This document shows positions 44,841-53,983 of a DNA stretch of 64,000 nt, in pieces. The stretch is taken from NCBI RefSeq assembly GCF_012689525.1, contig NZ_CP051515.1:186001-250000 (forward strand), read 5' to 3'. The position numbers and the translations under genes were made by a program. The notes under the pieces were generated by a model. That model worked only from the letters and a program-made list of their open reading frames with translations, searched no databases and was not told the origin of the DNA. Numbering within the stretch: the first letter of the stretch is position 1; every line of letters begins with the position of its first letter. The DNA is from Paraburkholderia aromaticivorans. GTDB lineage: Bacteria > Pseudomonadota > Gammaproteobacteria > Burkholderiales > Burkholderiaceae.

Positions 44841-46070
44841 ATGCCGACAAAAACACTCGACGCCGCATCGACTTCCAAGGCCACCGAAGCAGCGCAGCGC
44901 CTCCCCACGCTGATGCTCGCCGCGTCACTGTCGCTGGGCAGCGCGATCGCGCTCGGGCTCGCCCGCTTCGCGTACGCGCTGCTGCTGCCGTCGATGAAAC
45001 TCGACCTCGGCTGGAGTTTCGCGCAAGCCGGCGCGATGAATACGGCCAACGCGGTGGGTTATCTACTCGGCGCGCTGGCTTTTCCGCGCCTTGCGCGCCG
45101 CTGGTCGGCCGGCACATTGTTCAGCGGCGGTTGCGTGGCGACTGCGCTACTGATGGCCGTCAGCGGTCTGCTTGCCGACACGGACTCGCTGCTCGCCTTG
45201 CGCGTTATCACCGGCGTGAGCAGCGCGGCGGTCTTTATCAGCGGCGGCGTGTTGGCGGCGCGGCTCGCGTCGGCGAGACCGCACGACGCAGGGCTCGTCC
45301 TCGGTTTGTATTACGGCGGCACGGGGTGGGGCATCGTGGCGTCGTCGGTGCTGGTGCCGCTGACTATCTTCAATGTCGCGCACGGCTGGCAGTACGCGTG
45401 GTTCGCACTCGCGCTCGCGTGTGCGGCGCTCGCCGCGGTGGCCGTCGGCGCAGCGCGAAAAATCGAGACCGTGCACGCGACGGCGTCGTCGGCCACGCAA
45501 TCACACGCCACCGTCGACGCGCCCCGCTGGCCGCGATTCAGCCTCGCGCTGGCGGGCTACACCTTGTTCGGCGTCGGCTATATCGGCTACATGACGTTTA
45601 TCGTGGCGCTGCTGCGCAACGCGGGCATGAGCGCGGCGATCGTGACGTGCTTTTATCTGCTGCTCGGCGTGGCGACCGTGGTCTCGGCGCGCGTGTGGTC
45701 GGGGTTGCTCGATCGCATGCGCGGCGGCCAGGCACTCGCGGTGCTGAACGCTTTGCTCGCGGTCGCGACGCTGCTGCCCGCACTGTTCACGCAGCCGTGG
45801 GTGGCGTTCGTGTCCGGCGTGTTGTTCGGCGCGACGTTCCTCTCCGCCGTGGCGTCGACCACGGCTTTCGTGCGCCACAATCTGCCCGCGAGTCATTGGG
45901 CCAAAGGCATCAGCGCGTTCACGATCGTGTTCGCGTTCGGGCAGATCGTCGGGCCGATGGCGATCGGCTGGGTCTCGGACGGCGCGGGTCTCGCGCGCGG
46001 GCTGGTGTATTCCGCGCTGCTGCTCGCGGCGGGCGCGGTGCTGGCGGCCTGTCAGAAGGCGTTGCGCTAA
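44841..46070 (+). CDS. MFS transporter, YbfB/YjiJ family
   Basis: 409 residues from the ATG at 44841; an ATG 75 bp upstream is in frame but would add a poorly conserved tail. Twelve helices; LGLARFAYALLLPSMKLDLGWSFAQAGAMNTANAVGYLLGALAFPRLARRW is the YbfB-type N-terminal pair. Transport substrate unknown. Divergent from the Fur-box operon, so it may share the iron control. Confidence 0.88.
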   Translation: MPTKTLDAASTSKATEAAQRLPTLMLAASLSLGSAIALGLARFAYALLLPSMKLDLGWSFAQAGAMNTANAVGYLLGALAFPRLARRWSAGTLFSGGCVATALLMAVSGLLADTDSLLALRVITGVSSAAVFISGGVLAARLASARPHDAGLVLGLYYGGTGWGIVASSVLVPLTIFNVAHGWQYAWFALALACAALAAVAVGAARKIETVHATASSATQSHATVDAPRWPRFSLALAGYTLFGVGYIGYMTFIVALLRNAGMSAAIVTCFYLLLGVATVVSARVWSGLLDRMRGGQALAVLNALLAVATLLPALFTQPWVAFVSGVLFGATFLSAVASTTAFVRHNLPASHWAKGISAFTIVFAFGQIVGPMAIGWVSDGAGLARGLVYSALLLAAGAVLAACQKALR

Positions 46071-46110
46071 ACGTGACTCCGCGCATTCAGGCCAGGGCGC
46101 TGCACGCTTT

Positions 46111-46584
46111 TCACACCTGCACGGACGGGATGCTCTTCATGCAACGCAAGGCGAACATCGAACGGCTATGACGGATGCCGGCGATCTTGTAGAGCTTCTC
46201 ACGCAGAAATCGCTCGTAGCCAGCCGTGCCGTCGACCGCTACCTTCACCAGATAATCGTAGTCGCCAGACACGAGATACGCTTCCAGCACTTCGGTTAGC
46301 GTCGCCAACTCGGCGCCGAAGCGGGCGAGGGCGTCGTCGTCGTGACGGTCGAGCGTCACTTCGAGCAGGACGATGTCCGCGAAGCCGAGCTTCTGCTGAT
46401 CGAGCAACGCAACGTAGCCGCGGATATACCCCTCGGTTTCCAATTGACGCGTGCGATTCCAGCACGCGGTGGTCGACATGCCGACCAACTCTGCCAACTC
46501 GGCATTGCTTAAGCGCGCGTTCTTTTGCAGTTCGCGCATGATCTTGCGATCCTGGTTGTCGAGCGGGCGATTTCGGATGGTCAT
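46111..46584 (-). CDS. Lrp/AsnC-family regulator
   Basis: 157 residues. N-terminal HTH (LDNQDRKIMRELQKNARLSNAELAELVGMSTTACWNRTRQLETEGYIRGYVALLDQQKLG) and the RAM ligand domain (VLLEVTLDRHDDDALARFGAEL; VLEAYLVSGDYDYLVKVAVDGTAGYERFLREKLYKIAGIRHSRSMFALRCMK). Likely senses an amino acid. Converges on the MFS gene; an Lrp site in the neighbourhood was not obvious. Confidence 0.92.
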   Translation of the reverse strand: MTIRNRPLDNQDRKIMRELQKNARLSNAELAELVGMSTTACWNRTRQLETEGYIRGYVALLDQQKLGFADIVLLEVTLDRHDDDALARFGAELATLTEVLEAYLVSGDYDYLVKVAVDGTAGYERFLREKLYKIAGIRHSRSMFALRCMKSIPSVQV

Positions 46585-46974
46585 GGGCGTCACTGGAAGT
46601 TTGTTCTGGAAAATCGCATTCTAAAGGAAGATCGTCCCGACAGCGCGTGGGAAGCCTAGTGCTTTAAGAAGCCTATCCAGCCTGCGTCCCGGTATATTTT
46701 CAGGGTGCATTCATGCCCGGGACAACCGTCCGGGCTGCGGGCCTCGCGCCTGCGGCCTTGCGCGGCCACAAGCTGCCATCCGGTGTCTCGCCGCCTTTCA
46801 CAGGAAGGCGGCACGCGGGCGAATTGCGGCGTTACCAGCGCCGCAAGACGCGCTCGCCGGGCATGGACGCATGTTCCTGACCGAATGCCTGCCAGCATGA
46901 TCGTCCGCACGACCGGGTTTTTCGACCCGCATCGATAGCGGCGGTGCGTTGAGAAGCGACGTGTAGCCGCCTGA
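46585..46974. repeat. Intergenic region with a run of GC-rich hairpins
   Basis: 390 bp without a credible gene. Three stem-loops stand close together: 46715-46735 (GCCCG-GAC arms with a bulge), 46790-46812 (GCCGCCTT ... AAGGCGGC, perfect) and 46824-46846 (TTGCGGCG ... CGCCGCAA, perfect). REP-like or structured-RNA origin is possible; a minus-strand frame over it is Arg-rich and not protein-like. Confidence 0.5.
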
Positions 46975-47346
46975 TCAACCTGGTTTGGTCGGCGCTTTGG
47001 CCGCGCTCTGTACCGCGACATTGCGGTAGACGTCACGGCAAAATTGCATGCCGCTTTGATGCGTGCCGTTGACACCCGCCGCGATGCGTACCGTTCCCTC
47101 CACATGCTGAGGTGCCGGCGGATTGACGATGCCGGCGTCGATCGCGAACGGATCAGAAGGCGACGCGCGCATGATGCCGATGCCCTTGATCGTCACGGCA
47201 AGGCAGGGGTCGGGTAGTTGCGGAGCGTGGCCGGCCGCGACGTCGAAATTGATGTTCAGCGTCCAGAAACCCTCGTGAATATCCTGATGAATAATGACGG
47301 CCTTCACCACGTCCTGGTGTGACAGCGTGTACTCGTTGCTTGCCAT
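46975..47346 (-). CDS. Hypothetical protein
   Basis: 123 residues from the ATG at 47346, preceded by GGAGGGACCA. Beta-rich: SHQDVVKAVIIHQDIHEGFWTLNINFDVAAGHAPQLPDPCLAVTIKGIGIMRASPSDPFAIDAGIVNPP. No family recognised, no signal peptide. An ATG 24 bp upstream is in frame, but the ribosome site favours this start. Confidence 0.7.
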   Translation of the reverse strand: MASNEYTLSHQDVVKAVIIHQDIHEGFWTLNINFDVAAGHAPQLPDPCLAVTIKGIGIMRASPSDPFAIDAGIVNPPAPQHVEGTVRIAAGVNGTHQSGMQFCRDVYRNVAVQSAAKAPTKPG

Positions 47347-47611
47347 TGGTCCCTCCTTGCTCGTACGCATTCTGAGCGTACGTGTGCAGAAATGGCATTT
47401 TTCGCGGACTAGGGAAGGTTAGTTTTACGCGCCATTCCTCGCCGCGCAAGGGGAAAGATAGGCGTGTCGATGCGTCAGCAAACGAGCATCGTGCGGACGC
47501 ACGAAAGGCGACGCCTGGACGCTGGCGTCGCCTCTCTCGCCGCAGCCACGTGGGCTGTGGCGCAATGGAACGAACCTCAGATCACTCGCGCAAACGAGTA
47601 GGTTTCAAGGG

Positions 47612-47686
47612 TTAGTGGAAGATGAGGTACAGGATGACCAGTACGATCAACGGGACGCCAAGCAGCCAGCCGAGAAGGTAAGGCAT
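47612..47686 (-). CDS. 24-residue hydrophobic miniprotein
   Basis: MPYLLGWLLGVPLIVLVILYLIFH-type peptide, a single membrane helix from end to end, behind a near-perfect AAGGAGATCACACC ribosome site. The frame could extend upstream, but only this ATG has a ribosome site. Such miniproteins in this group are usually stress-induced inner-membrane peptides; the role here is unknown. Confidence 0.7.
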   Translation of the reverse strand: MPYLLGWLLGVPLIVLVILYLIFH

Positions 47687-47786
47687 GGTGTGATCTCCTT
47701 TCGTATCGAGGTTTGAATACAAAAGTGATTGAGCATCCGGCGTGCCTGACATGCCGCCTTGAGCCCTCGGCACCGTCACGGCAACG

Positions 47787-48842
47787 TCAAGGCAAATTCT
47801 CCCGCAGAACAATGCTGAATTGCACCGGCTTCACGTCGCTCATCGCATCGCGCTTCTCGCGCACGTTGCGAAAAATACGCAGACAATTTCCCACCATGGC
47901 TTGCGGCGTTTGCGTGATCAACGCATCCATGGTTCCGTCGATCAGCAACGCTCGCGTGTCGGGCGTCAAGCCATGACCGACAAACAGAATCTTCTGCTCC
48001 GAGCGCGCCTCCACGATCGCGCGCGCCACGCCATCCGATCCGCCGCCGCTGTTGTAAATGCCGGCAAGATCGGGATGCTGTTCCAGGAGCTTGCGCGTCT
48101 GCATATAGTTGCGCTCGCTATCGTCGTGTCCTTCACGTAATCCGATCACGCGCACTTGTGGAAACGTCGATTCGATCAAATGCAGAAAACCGATCTCGCG
48201 TTCCTCATGCCCACGATAGTTGAGGCTGCCCGCGAGCATCGCGATCTTTCCGTTAGGCCGAGGCCCCATGAAGCGCCCGAGCAGCAACGCCGCCGTGCGT
48301 CCCGCCGAACGATTGTCGATGCCCACATAAGCCAGCCGCCGCGCATTCGATAAATCCGAGATCAGCGTGATGGCCGGCACGCCCTGGTCCGCCAATGCAT
48401 TCACGGCGTCGCGCACCACGGGATGTTCGAGCGCCATGAACACCACGCCATCCGCGCGCTTTCCGTAGTGCAACAGACGGTCGGCCAGTTCCTTCGGGTT
48501 GAAACTCTCGACGTAGTGCACACGGCACTTCATGTCCAACGCGTTCCACTGATCGTGCGCGAAGTCGATGTAGTCGCCGAGCATATGCAAGTAGCGATTG
48601 GTGCCGGCAGGCAGCAGGAACGCGATGCGCATCGGCTTCGAGGTGGGCACGACAGGCACCTCTGGCGTGAGCAGATAGCCGAGTTGGGCGGCCGCTTGCA
48701 GCACGCGTTGCGCCGTCACGGCGCGCACGCCTTCGCGGCCATTGAGCACGCGATCCACCGTGGCGGTCGACACACCGGCGGCGCGCGCAATGTCGGGAAT
48801 GCGGGCACGCGCGGCGGCGGTGAGGACAAGCGTATCGGACAT
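47787..48842 (-). CDS. LacI-family transcriptional regulator
   Basis: 351 residues from the ATG at 48842. HTH and hinge: RIPDIARAAGVSTATVDRVLNGREGVRAVTAQRVLQAAAQLGYLL; then a periplasmic-binding-protein-like effector domain (MRIAFLLPAGTNRYLHMLGDYIDFAHDQW; VGIDNRSAGRTAALLLGRF; GIYNSGGGSDGVARAI). This is the ribose/xylose-type group with longer effector domain. Divergent from the TRAP operon, so it most likely represses it until an acid sugar or pathway intermediate binds. Confidence 0.92.
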   Translation of the reverse strand: MSDTLVLTAAARARIPDIARAAGVSTATVDRVLNGREGVRAVTAQRVLQAAAQLGYLLTPEVPVVPTSKPMRIAFLLPAGTNRYLHMLGDYIDFAHDQWNALDMKCRVHYVESFNPKELADRLLHYGKRADGVVFMALEHPVVRDAVNALADQGVPAITLISDLSNARRLAYVGIDNRSAGRTAALLLGRFMGPRPNGKIAMLAGSLNYRGHEEREIGFLHLIESTFPQVRVIGLREGHDDSERNYMQTRKLLEQHPDLAGIYNSGGGSDGVARAIVEARSEQKILFVGHGLTPDTRALLIDGTMDALITQTPQAMVGNCLRIFRNVREKRDAMSDVKPVQFSIVLRENLP

Positions 48843-48950
48843 GGCAGTCCTTCCTTCGCAGAACGGAAGTCCATCAAAAAACATCAAGCTCGCGGTTTGA
48901 CAGCGCTAGCCGCGCACGCCTAGTCTTGCAGCTATCACACGACGACGCGA

Positions 48951-48958
48951 CACCGGTG
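48951..48958. promoter_or_regulatory. Possible LacI-type operator core
   Basis: Perfect palindrome CACCGGTG with a central CG, as LacI/GalR-family operators have, in the 202-bp gap between the lacI gene and the TRAP operon. Eight bases are weak evidence on their own. Confidence 0.3.
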
Positions 48959-49044
48959 ACTATAAGCCAAGGCGTAGCGAGCGGGCGATGATCGTTTTTG
49001 ATGGATTCGACAGGCACATCAATTATAAGCAAGGAGACGCTCAA

Positions 49045-50070
49045 ATGACCAACCTCGCGAGACGCACCCTGCTGCGTGCGGCGGCCGCCGTGCCGGTAGC
49101 CAGCGCGCTGGGCTTTCCGGCGATCGTGCGCGCGGCGTCCGGCCCGGAGTTCGTGTTCAAGTACGGCAACAACCTGCCGCTCACGCATCCGCTGAACGTA
49201 CGCTCGCAAGAGGCAGCGAATCAGATCAAAGAGGCGTCGAAAGGGCGCATGGAGATCCGCATATTCCCTAACAACCAGTTGGGCGGCGATACCGACATGC
49301 TCGCGCAGGTGCGCAGCGGCGGCATCGAGATGTTCACGCCGTCGGCGCTGGTGGTGTCGACGCTGGCGCCATCGGTGGCAATCAACGCGGTGGGCTTTGC
49401 ATTCAGCGACTACAACCAGGTGTGGGGCGCTATGGACGGCAAGCTCGGCGCCTACGTGCGCGCCGCGATGCAGAAGGCCGGCCTCGAATCGTTCGAAAAG
49501 ATGTGGGACAACGGCTTTCGTCAGACGACCACCAGCACCGGTCCGATCACGAGCGCGCAGAACATGCGCGGTCTGAAGATTCGCGTGCCGGTGAGTCCGC
49601 TCAGCATCGATATGTTCAAGGGACTCGGCGCTTCGCCGACCAGCCTGCAATTCAGCGAGGTCTATTCGTCGCTGCAAACCCATATCGTCGATGCGCAGGA
49701 AAATCCGTTGCCGATCGTGCAGGTCGCGAAACTCTACGAAGTGCAGAAGTACTGTTCGCTCACCAACCACATGTGGGACGGCTACTGGTTCGTTCTGAAC
49801 CCGCGCGCGTGGCAGCGCTTGCCGAAGGATCTGCAGGGCATTGCCAGCGACGCGTTCAACCAGTCGGCGCTCAAGCAGCGTGAAGACGTGCGCAAGCTGA
49901 ACGACGCAGCGGTCGCGGATCTGCAAAGCAAGGGTCTGTCGATCAACCGTCCCACGCCCGACACGTTCCGCGCGGCGCTGCGCCAGGCGGGTTTCTACGC
50001 CGAATGGAAAAGCAAGTTCGGCAATCAGGCGTGGGACCTGCTCGAACAATCGGTCGGCAAGCTAGCCTGA
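49045..50070 (+). CDS. dctP: TRAP transporter substrate-binding protein (DctP)
   Basis: 341 residues from the ATG at 49045 (AAGGAGACG upstream). An RR-type signal (MTNLARRTLLRAAAAVPVASALGFPAIVRAAS) suggests Tat export. The DctP fold shows FKYGNNLPLTHPLNVRSQEAANQIKEASKGRMEIRIFPNNQLGGDTDMLAQVRSGGIEMF and the carboxylate-binding Arg region MRGLKIRVPVSPL. Binds an organic acid for the QM permease encoded next. Confidence 0.93.
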   Translation: MTNLARRTLLRAAAAVPVASALGFPAIVRAASGPEFVFKYGNNLPLTHPLNVRSQEAANQIKEASKGRMEIRIFPNNQLGGDTDMLAQVRSGGIEMFTPSALVVSTLAPSVAINAVGFAFSDYNQVWGAMDGKLGAYVRAAMQKAGLESFEKMWDNGFRQTTTSTGPITSAQNMRGLKIRVPVSPLSIDMFKGLGASPTSLQFSEVYSSLQTHIVDAQENPLPIVQVAKLYEVQKYCSLTNHMWDGYWFVLNPRAWQRLPKDLQGIASDAFNQSALKQREDVRKLNDAAVADLQSKGLSINRPTPDTFRAALRQAGFYAEWKSKFGNQAWDLLEQSVGKLA

Positions 50071-50132
50071 CCGTGCTGCATACGGGTGAGCCTGAGACGA
50101 AGCGCGGCGAGCCGCCGCGAGGAGACAGCAGG

Positions 50133-52019
50133 ATGTCGAATCACGCATTGAATCCGGCGGACGCGGGCGTGCCGTTGCACGCGGCGAGCATGCCGCGCCG
50201 CTGGCTGAGGAGCTTCGACCGCGGTCTGATCGCGCTCGTCGAAGTGTGCGCGGCGGCGCTGCTTGTGATGGAGATTGTCGTGATGTTCGCGGGCGTGGTG
50301 TGTCGCTACGTGCTGCATCAACCGCTCGTCTGGTCGGATGAACTGGCCGGCATTCTGTTCCTGTGGCTCGCCATGCTTGGCGCCGTGCTCGCGTTGCGGC
50401 GCGGCGAACATATGCGGATGACGGCGCTGGTCAGCCGCCTGTCGCCGCAGCGGCGCGCATTCGTCGATACGCTGGCGATCGCCGCATCAATCGCTTTGCT
50501 TGCGCTGTTGATCGCCCCTGCTTACGACTATGCGTCCGGTGAGGCGGCGATCGTGACGCCCGCCTTGCAGATCAGCAACGCGTGGCGCGCGCTCGCCTTG
50601 CCGATCGGCGCGGCGCTCATGCTGCTAGTCGGCCTGATCCGTCTTGCCCAGGTGAGCCGTGCGCGCGACGTCGTAATCGTGCTCGCGATCACCGCTGTAT
50701 TGGCCGCGGTGGCCGTGTTCGCCGGGCCGTGGTTTCAGACGCTCGGCAAAACCAATCTCGTGATCTTTTTCGTCGGCGTGGTGGCGATGGGGATTTTTTC
50801 GGGCGTGCCCATCGGCTTTTCGTTTGCGCTCGCCACGTTCGGTTATCTGGGACTCTCGACCTTTACACCGCTCGAAGTCGTGGTCGGCCGTATGGACGAA
50901 GGCATGTCGCATCTCGTGCTGCTGGCCGTGCCGCTCTTCGTCTTCCTCGGCTTGCTGATCGAAATGACCGGCATGGCGCGCGCGATGATCGAGTTTCTCG
51001 CGAGCCTCGTCGGTCATGTGCATGGTGGTTTGTCGTTCGTGCTGATCGGCGCGATGTATCTGGTCTCGGGCATCTCCGGTTCGAAAGTGGCGGACATGGC
51101 GGCGATCGCGCCGGTGCTGTTCCCGGAGATGAAAAAACGCGGCGCTTCCGAAGGCGATCTGGTCGCGCTGCTCGCCACGACCGGCGCACAAAGCGAAACC
51201 ATTCCGCCGAGCATCGTGCTGATTACGATCGGTTCGGTGACGGGGCTGTCGATTTCCGCGCTCTTCACGGCGGGCATGCTGCCGGGCGCGGTGCTCGCGC
51301 TGATTCTGTGCGTGGTGGTGTGGTGGCGCTATCGCAAGGAAGACCTGAGCGGCGCGCAGCGTTTCAGCAAGCGGCAGATCGGGCGTTTGTTCATCGTGTC
51401 GCTGCCGGCGCTGGCGTTGCCGTTCGTGATTCGCATGGCGGTGGTCGAAGGTGTGGCGACGGCGACGGAGGTCTCGACCATCGGCATCGCCTATTCGATG
51501 CTGATCGGCCTGCTGGTGTATCGCCGTTTCGAATGGCGGCGGCTCGGCCGCATGCTGGTGGATGCGACGACCTTGTCGGGCGCGATTCTCTTCATCATCG
51601 GCTGCGCCACGGCGATGGCGTGGGCGCTCACACAGTCCGGCTTCTCGCAGGACCTCGCGCAACTGATGGGCTCGATGCCTGGCGGCGCGTACGGTTTTCT
51701 GGCGGTGTCGATCGTGGTGTTCGTGATGCTCGGCAGCGTGCTCGAAGGGATTCCCGCCATTGTGCTGTTCGGGCCGCTGCTGTTTCCCATCGCGCGGCTC
51801 GCGGGCGTGCATGAAGTGCATTACGCGATCGTCGTGATTCTTTCGATGGGCGTGGGCCTCTTCTCGCCGCCGTTCGGTGTCGGCTACTACTCGGCGTGCG
51901 CGATCAGCAAGGTCAATCCCGATGCGGGCATTCGTCCGATTGTCGGTTATATGGGCGCATTGATCGTCGGGCTGATTCTGGTCGCGGCGATCCCCTGGAT
52001 TTCGATCGGGTTTCTTTAA
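50133..52019 (+). CDS. dctQM: TRAP transporter fused QM permease
   Basis: 628 residues from the ATG at 50133 (GAGGAGACAGCAGG upstream). The N-terminal ~160 are the small DctQ-like four-helix part (VVCRYVLHQPLVWSDELAGILFLWLAMLGAVLALRRGEHMRM). The rest is the large DctM part (IFSGVPIGFSFALATFGYLGLS; EMTGMARAMIEFLASLVGHVHGGLSFVLIGAMYLVSGISGSKVADMAAI). A single fused polypeptide, as in other DctQM systems. Sodium-coupled uptake of an organic acid, presumably an acid sugar given the neighbours. Confidence 0.93.
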   Translation: MSNHALNPADAGVPLHAASMPRRWLRSFDRGLIALVEVCAAALLVMEIVVMFAGVVCRYVLHQPLVWSDELAGILFLWLAMLGAVLALRRGEHMRMTALVSRLSPQRRAFVDTLAIAASIALLALLIAPAYDYASGEAAIVTPALQISNAWRALALPIGAALMLLVGLIRLAQVSRARDVVIVLAITAVLAAVAVFAGPWFQTLGKTNLVIFFVGVVAMGIFSGVPIGFSFALATFGYLGLSTFTPLEVVVGRMDEGMSHLVLLAVPLFVFLGLLIEMTGMARAMIEFLASLVGHVHGGLSFVLIGAMYLVSGISGSKVADMAAIAPVLFPEMKKRGASEGDLVALLATTGAQSETIPPSIVLITIGSVTGLSISALFTAGMLPGAVLALILCVVVWWRYRKEDLSGAQRFSKRQIGRLFIVSLPALALPFVIRMAVVEGVATATEVSTIGIAYSMLIGLLVYRRFEWRRLGRMLVDATTLSGAILFIIGCATAMAWALTQSGFSQDLAQLMGSMPGGAYGFLAVSIVVFVMLGSVLEGIPAIVLFGPLLFPIARLAGVHEVHYAIVVILSMGVGLFSPPFGVGYYSACAISKVNPDAGIRPIVGYMGALIVGLILVAAIPWISIGFL

Positions 52020-52122
52020 GCAGATCTCTCAAGTTCATTAACAGGTTCGACCTTCGGGCGCTGCGTTCTCGCCGCGCCGGGGTGTCGCTCGTCTTTCAAC
52101 CCCGCAGCATCGGGAGAGTTTC

Positions 52123-52662
52123 ATGAGTCGTTTCTTTGGCGAAATCCGGCAGGCAGGCTACGTGGTGCGGGACATCGAAGCCGCGATGGACTACTGGAGC
52201 CGCGTGCTCGGCGTGGGTCCGTGGTTCTATAACGAACGCGTGCCGATCGAGAACTACACCTACCGTGGGCAATCGTATGAGGTGCATAACTCGGTGGCAT
52301 TGGCGAACTCGGGGCCGTTGCAGGTAGAACTGATCCAGACACGCAACGACGCGCCGTCGATGTATCGCGACTTTCTCGCCGCGGGCCATACCGGCTTGCA
52401 GCACAACGCGTACTGGACTACTTCGTTCGACGCGGATCTCGCGCGACTGCAGGAGCAGGGTTTCAAAGTCGCCATGAGCGGCGAAGTGGGGCGTAACGGG
52501 CGCTTTGTCTACTTCGATACGGAGGACCATCCTGGCACGGTGATCGAGTTGTCCGAGATCGCCGGGCCGAAAGGCAAGCTTTTCGACATGATCTACGCGG
52601 CGTCGCGCGATTGGGACGGCCGCGAGCCAGTGCGTCGTTTTCCCGATCTGGGCACGCTATGA
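52123..52662 (+). CDS. VOC-family metalloprotein (glyoxalase/dioxygenase fold)
   Basis: 179 residues. Paired beta-alpha-beta-beta-beta modules: IRQAGYVVRDIEAAMDYWSRVLGVGPWFYNERVPIENYTYRGQSYEVHNSVALANSGPLQVELIQ, then GLQHNAYWTTSFDADLARLQEQGFKVAMSG and RFVYFDTEDHPGTVIELSEI. His and Glu ligands (Q/H-N, ELI, H, E) of the family are recognisable. Its ATG follows the TRAP permease by 103 bp, and its stop overlaps the RuBisCO-like gene (ATGA), tying it to the same pathway; substrate unknown. Confidence 0.85.
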   Translation: MSRFFGEIRQAGYVVRDIEAAMDYWSRVLGVGPWFYNERVPIENYTYRGQSYEVHNSVALANSGPLQVELIQTRNDAPSMYRDFLAAGHTGLQHNAYWTTSFDADLARLQEQGFKVAMSGEVGRNGRFVYFDTEDHPGTVIELSEIAGPKGKLFDMIYAASRDWDGREPVRRFPDLGTL

Positions 52663-53957
52663 GCGAGACGCTGCAACCACGCGCCGTCGACGACGATACG
52701 CTACAGGCCGACTATCTGATCGAGACGCCGCTCGATCCCGCGCGCGTCGCCGACGTCATGGCCGGCGAGCAATCGAGCGGCACCTTCGTGCGCGTTGCCA
52801 ACGAATCCGATGCGCTGCGCTCGCGCAGTCGCGCGAGCGTGCTGCGCGTCGAGGAACTCGAAGCGGCGGCACGGCCCAGCTTGCCGAACGCATGGCTCGA
52901 GCGTCAAGGCACGCCGGGGCCGTGGCGGCGCGCGCGCATCACGCTGTCGTTTCCGCTCGCTAATATCGACGCGAATCTGCCCACGCTGGCCGCGACCGTC
53001 GCCGGCAATCTGTACGATCTCGGCGAAGTGACCGGCATGCGGCTGCTGTCGTTGCGCTTGCCGGCTTCGTACCGCAAGCGTTTCGAATTGCCGCGTCATG
53101 GCGTGGCCGGCACTCGCGCGCTGACGGAGGTGAAGGACAGGCCGATGATCGGCACCATCATCAAGCCGAACGTTGGTCTGAGCGCGGCGGAAACGGCTGC
53201 GTTGGTGCGCGATCTGTGTGAAGCGGGCGTCGATTTCATCAAGGATGACGAGGTGTGCGCGAATCCCGCACATGCACCGTTGGCGGAGCGCGTGCGCGCG
53301 GTGATGTCCGAAGTGCACCGCTACCGTGAACGCAGCGGCCGCCTTGTCATGGTCGCGTTCAATATCACCGACGACCTCGACGCCATGCGCCGTCACGCGG
53401 AACTGGTCGAGCGCGAAGGCGGCAGTTGCGTGATGGCCAGCATCAACTGGTGCGGCTTTTCCGCGATCCAGACGCTGCGCCGCGCCACGCCGCTCGTGCT
53501 GCACGCGCACCGCAACGGCTACGGCATGATGTCGCGCGATCCGGCGTTGGGCATGTCGTTTCAGGCGTATCAGACGCTCTGGCGTTTGAGCGGCGTCGAT
53601 CATATGCACGTGCATGGTCTCGTCGGCAAATTCGCGCAGAGCGACGCCGAAGTGATCGAGTCGGCGCGCGACTGCGCGACGCCGCTCGCCGCGGGTTGCG
53701 ACGATACGGTGCTGCCGGCATTTTCATCAGGGCAATGGGCCGGCACCGTGCAAGCGACATTCGACGCGGTGCGCTCCACCGACCTGCTGTTCATGTCGGG
53801 CGGCGGCATTCTCGCGCATCCGGACGGTCCCGCCGCGGGTGTCATGAGCGTGCGCCAGGCATGGGCGGCGGTACAGGCCGGCACGCCGCTGCCGGTGTAC
53901 GCCGAGCACATGCCGGAACTGCGACGCGCCTTGGCGTTTTTCGGCCGCCGCACGTGA
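52659..53957 (+). CDS. RuBisCO-like protein (acid-sugar pathway)
   Basis: 432 residues of the RuBisCO large-subunit fold, not a carbon-fixing enzyme. The active-site scaffold is intact: K169 (IIKPNVGLS), the carbamate-site motif K195-D-D197-E198 (DFIKDDE), H282/H284 (LHAHRNG), H319 and K324 (HVHGLVGK), S380-G-G (MSGGGILAHPDGP). RuBisCO-like proteins paired with a DUF1537 kinase act on 3-oxo-isoapionate 4-phosphate (OiaX decarboxylase or OiaT transcarboxylase/hydrolase) in D-apiose/apionate catabolism. Which one this is cannot be decided here. Linked by ATGA to the VOC gene and by a 26-bp gap (or a GTGA overlap) to the kinase. Confidence 0.88.
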   Translation: MSETLQPRAVDDDTLQADYLIETPLDPARVADVMAGEQSSGTFVRVANESDALRSRSRASVLRVEELEAAARPSLPNAWLERQGTPGPWRRARITLSFPLANIDANLPTLAATVAGNLYDLGEVTGMRLLSLRLPASYRKRFELPRHGVAGTRALTEVKDRPMIGTIIKPNVGLSAAETAALVRDLCEAGVDFIKDDEVCANPAHAPLAERVRAVMSEVHRYRERSGRLVMVAFNITDDLDAMRRHAELVEREGGSCVMASINWCGFSAIQTLRRATPLVLHAHRNGYGMMSRDPALGMSFQAYQTLWRLSGVDHMHVHGLVGKFAQSDAEVIESARDCATPLAAGCDDTVLPAFSSGQWAGTVQATFDAVRSTDLLFMSGGGILAHPDGPAAGVMSVRQAWAAVQAGTPLPVYAEHMPELRRALAFFGRRT

Positions 53958-53983
53958 ACGCTTCAGGCGACACGGAACAAAAG

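Noticed and set aside
46656..47105. 149-codon minus-strand open frame
   Set aside because: Arg-rich, no ribosome site, overlaps the 3-prime end of the better-supported gene at 46975-47346 and lies over GC hairpins; composition is that of a chance frame in high-GC DNA.
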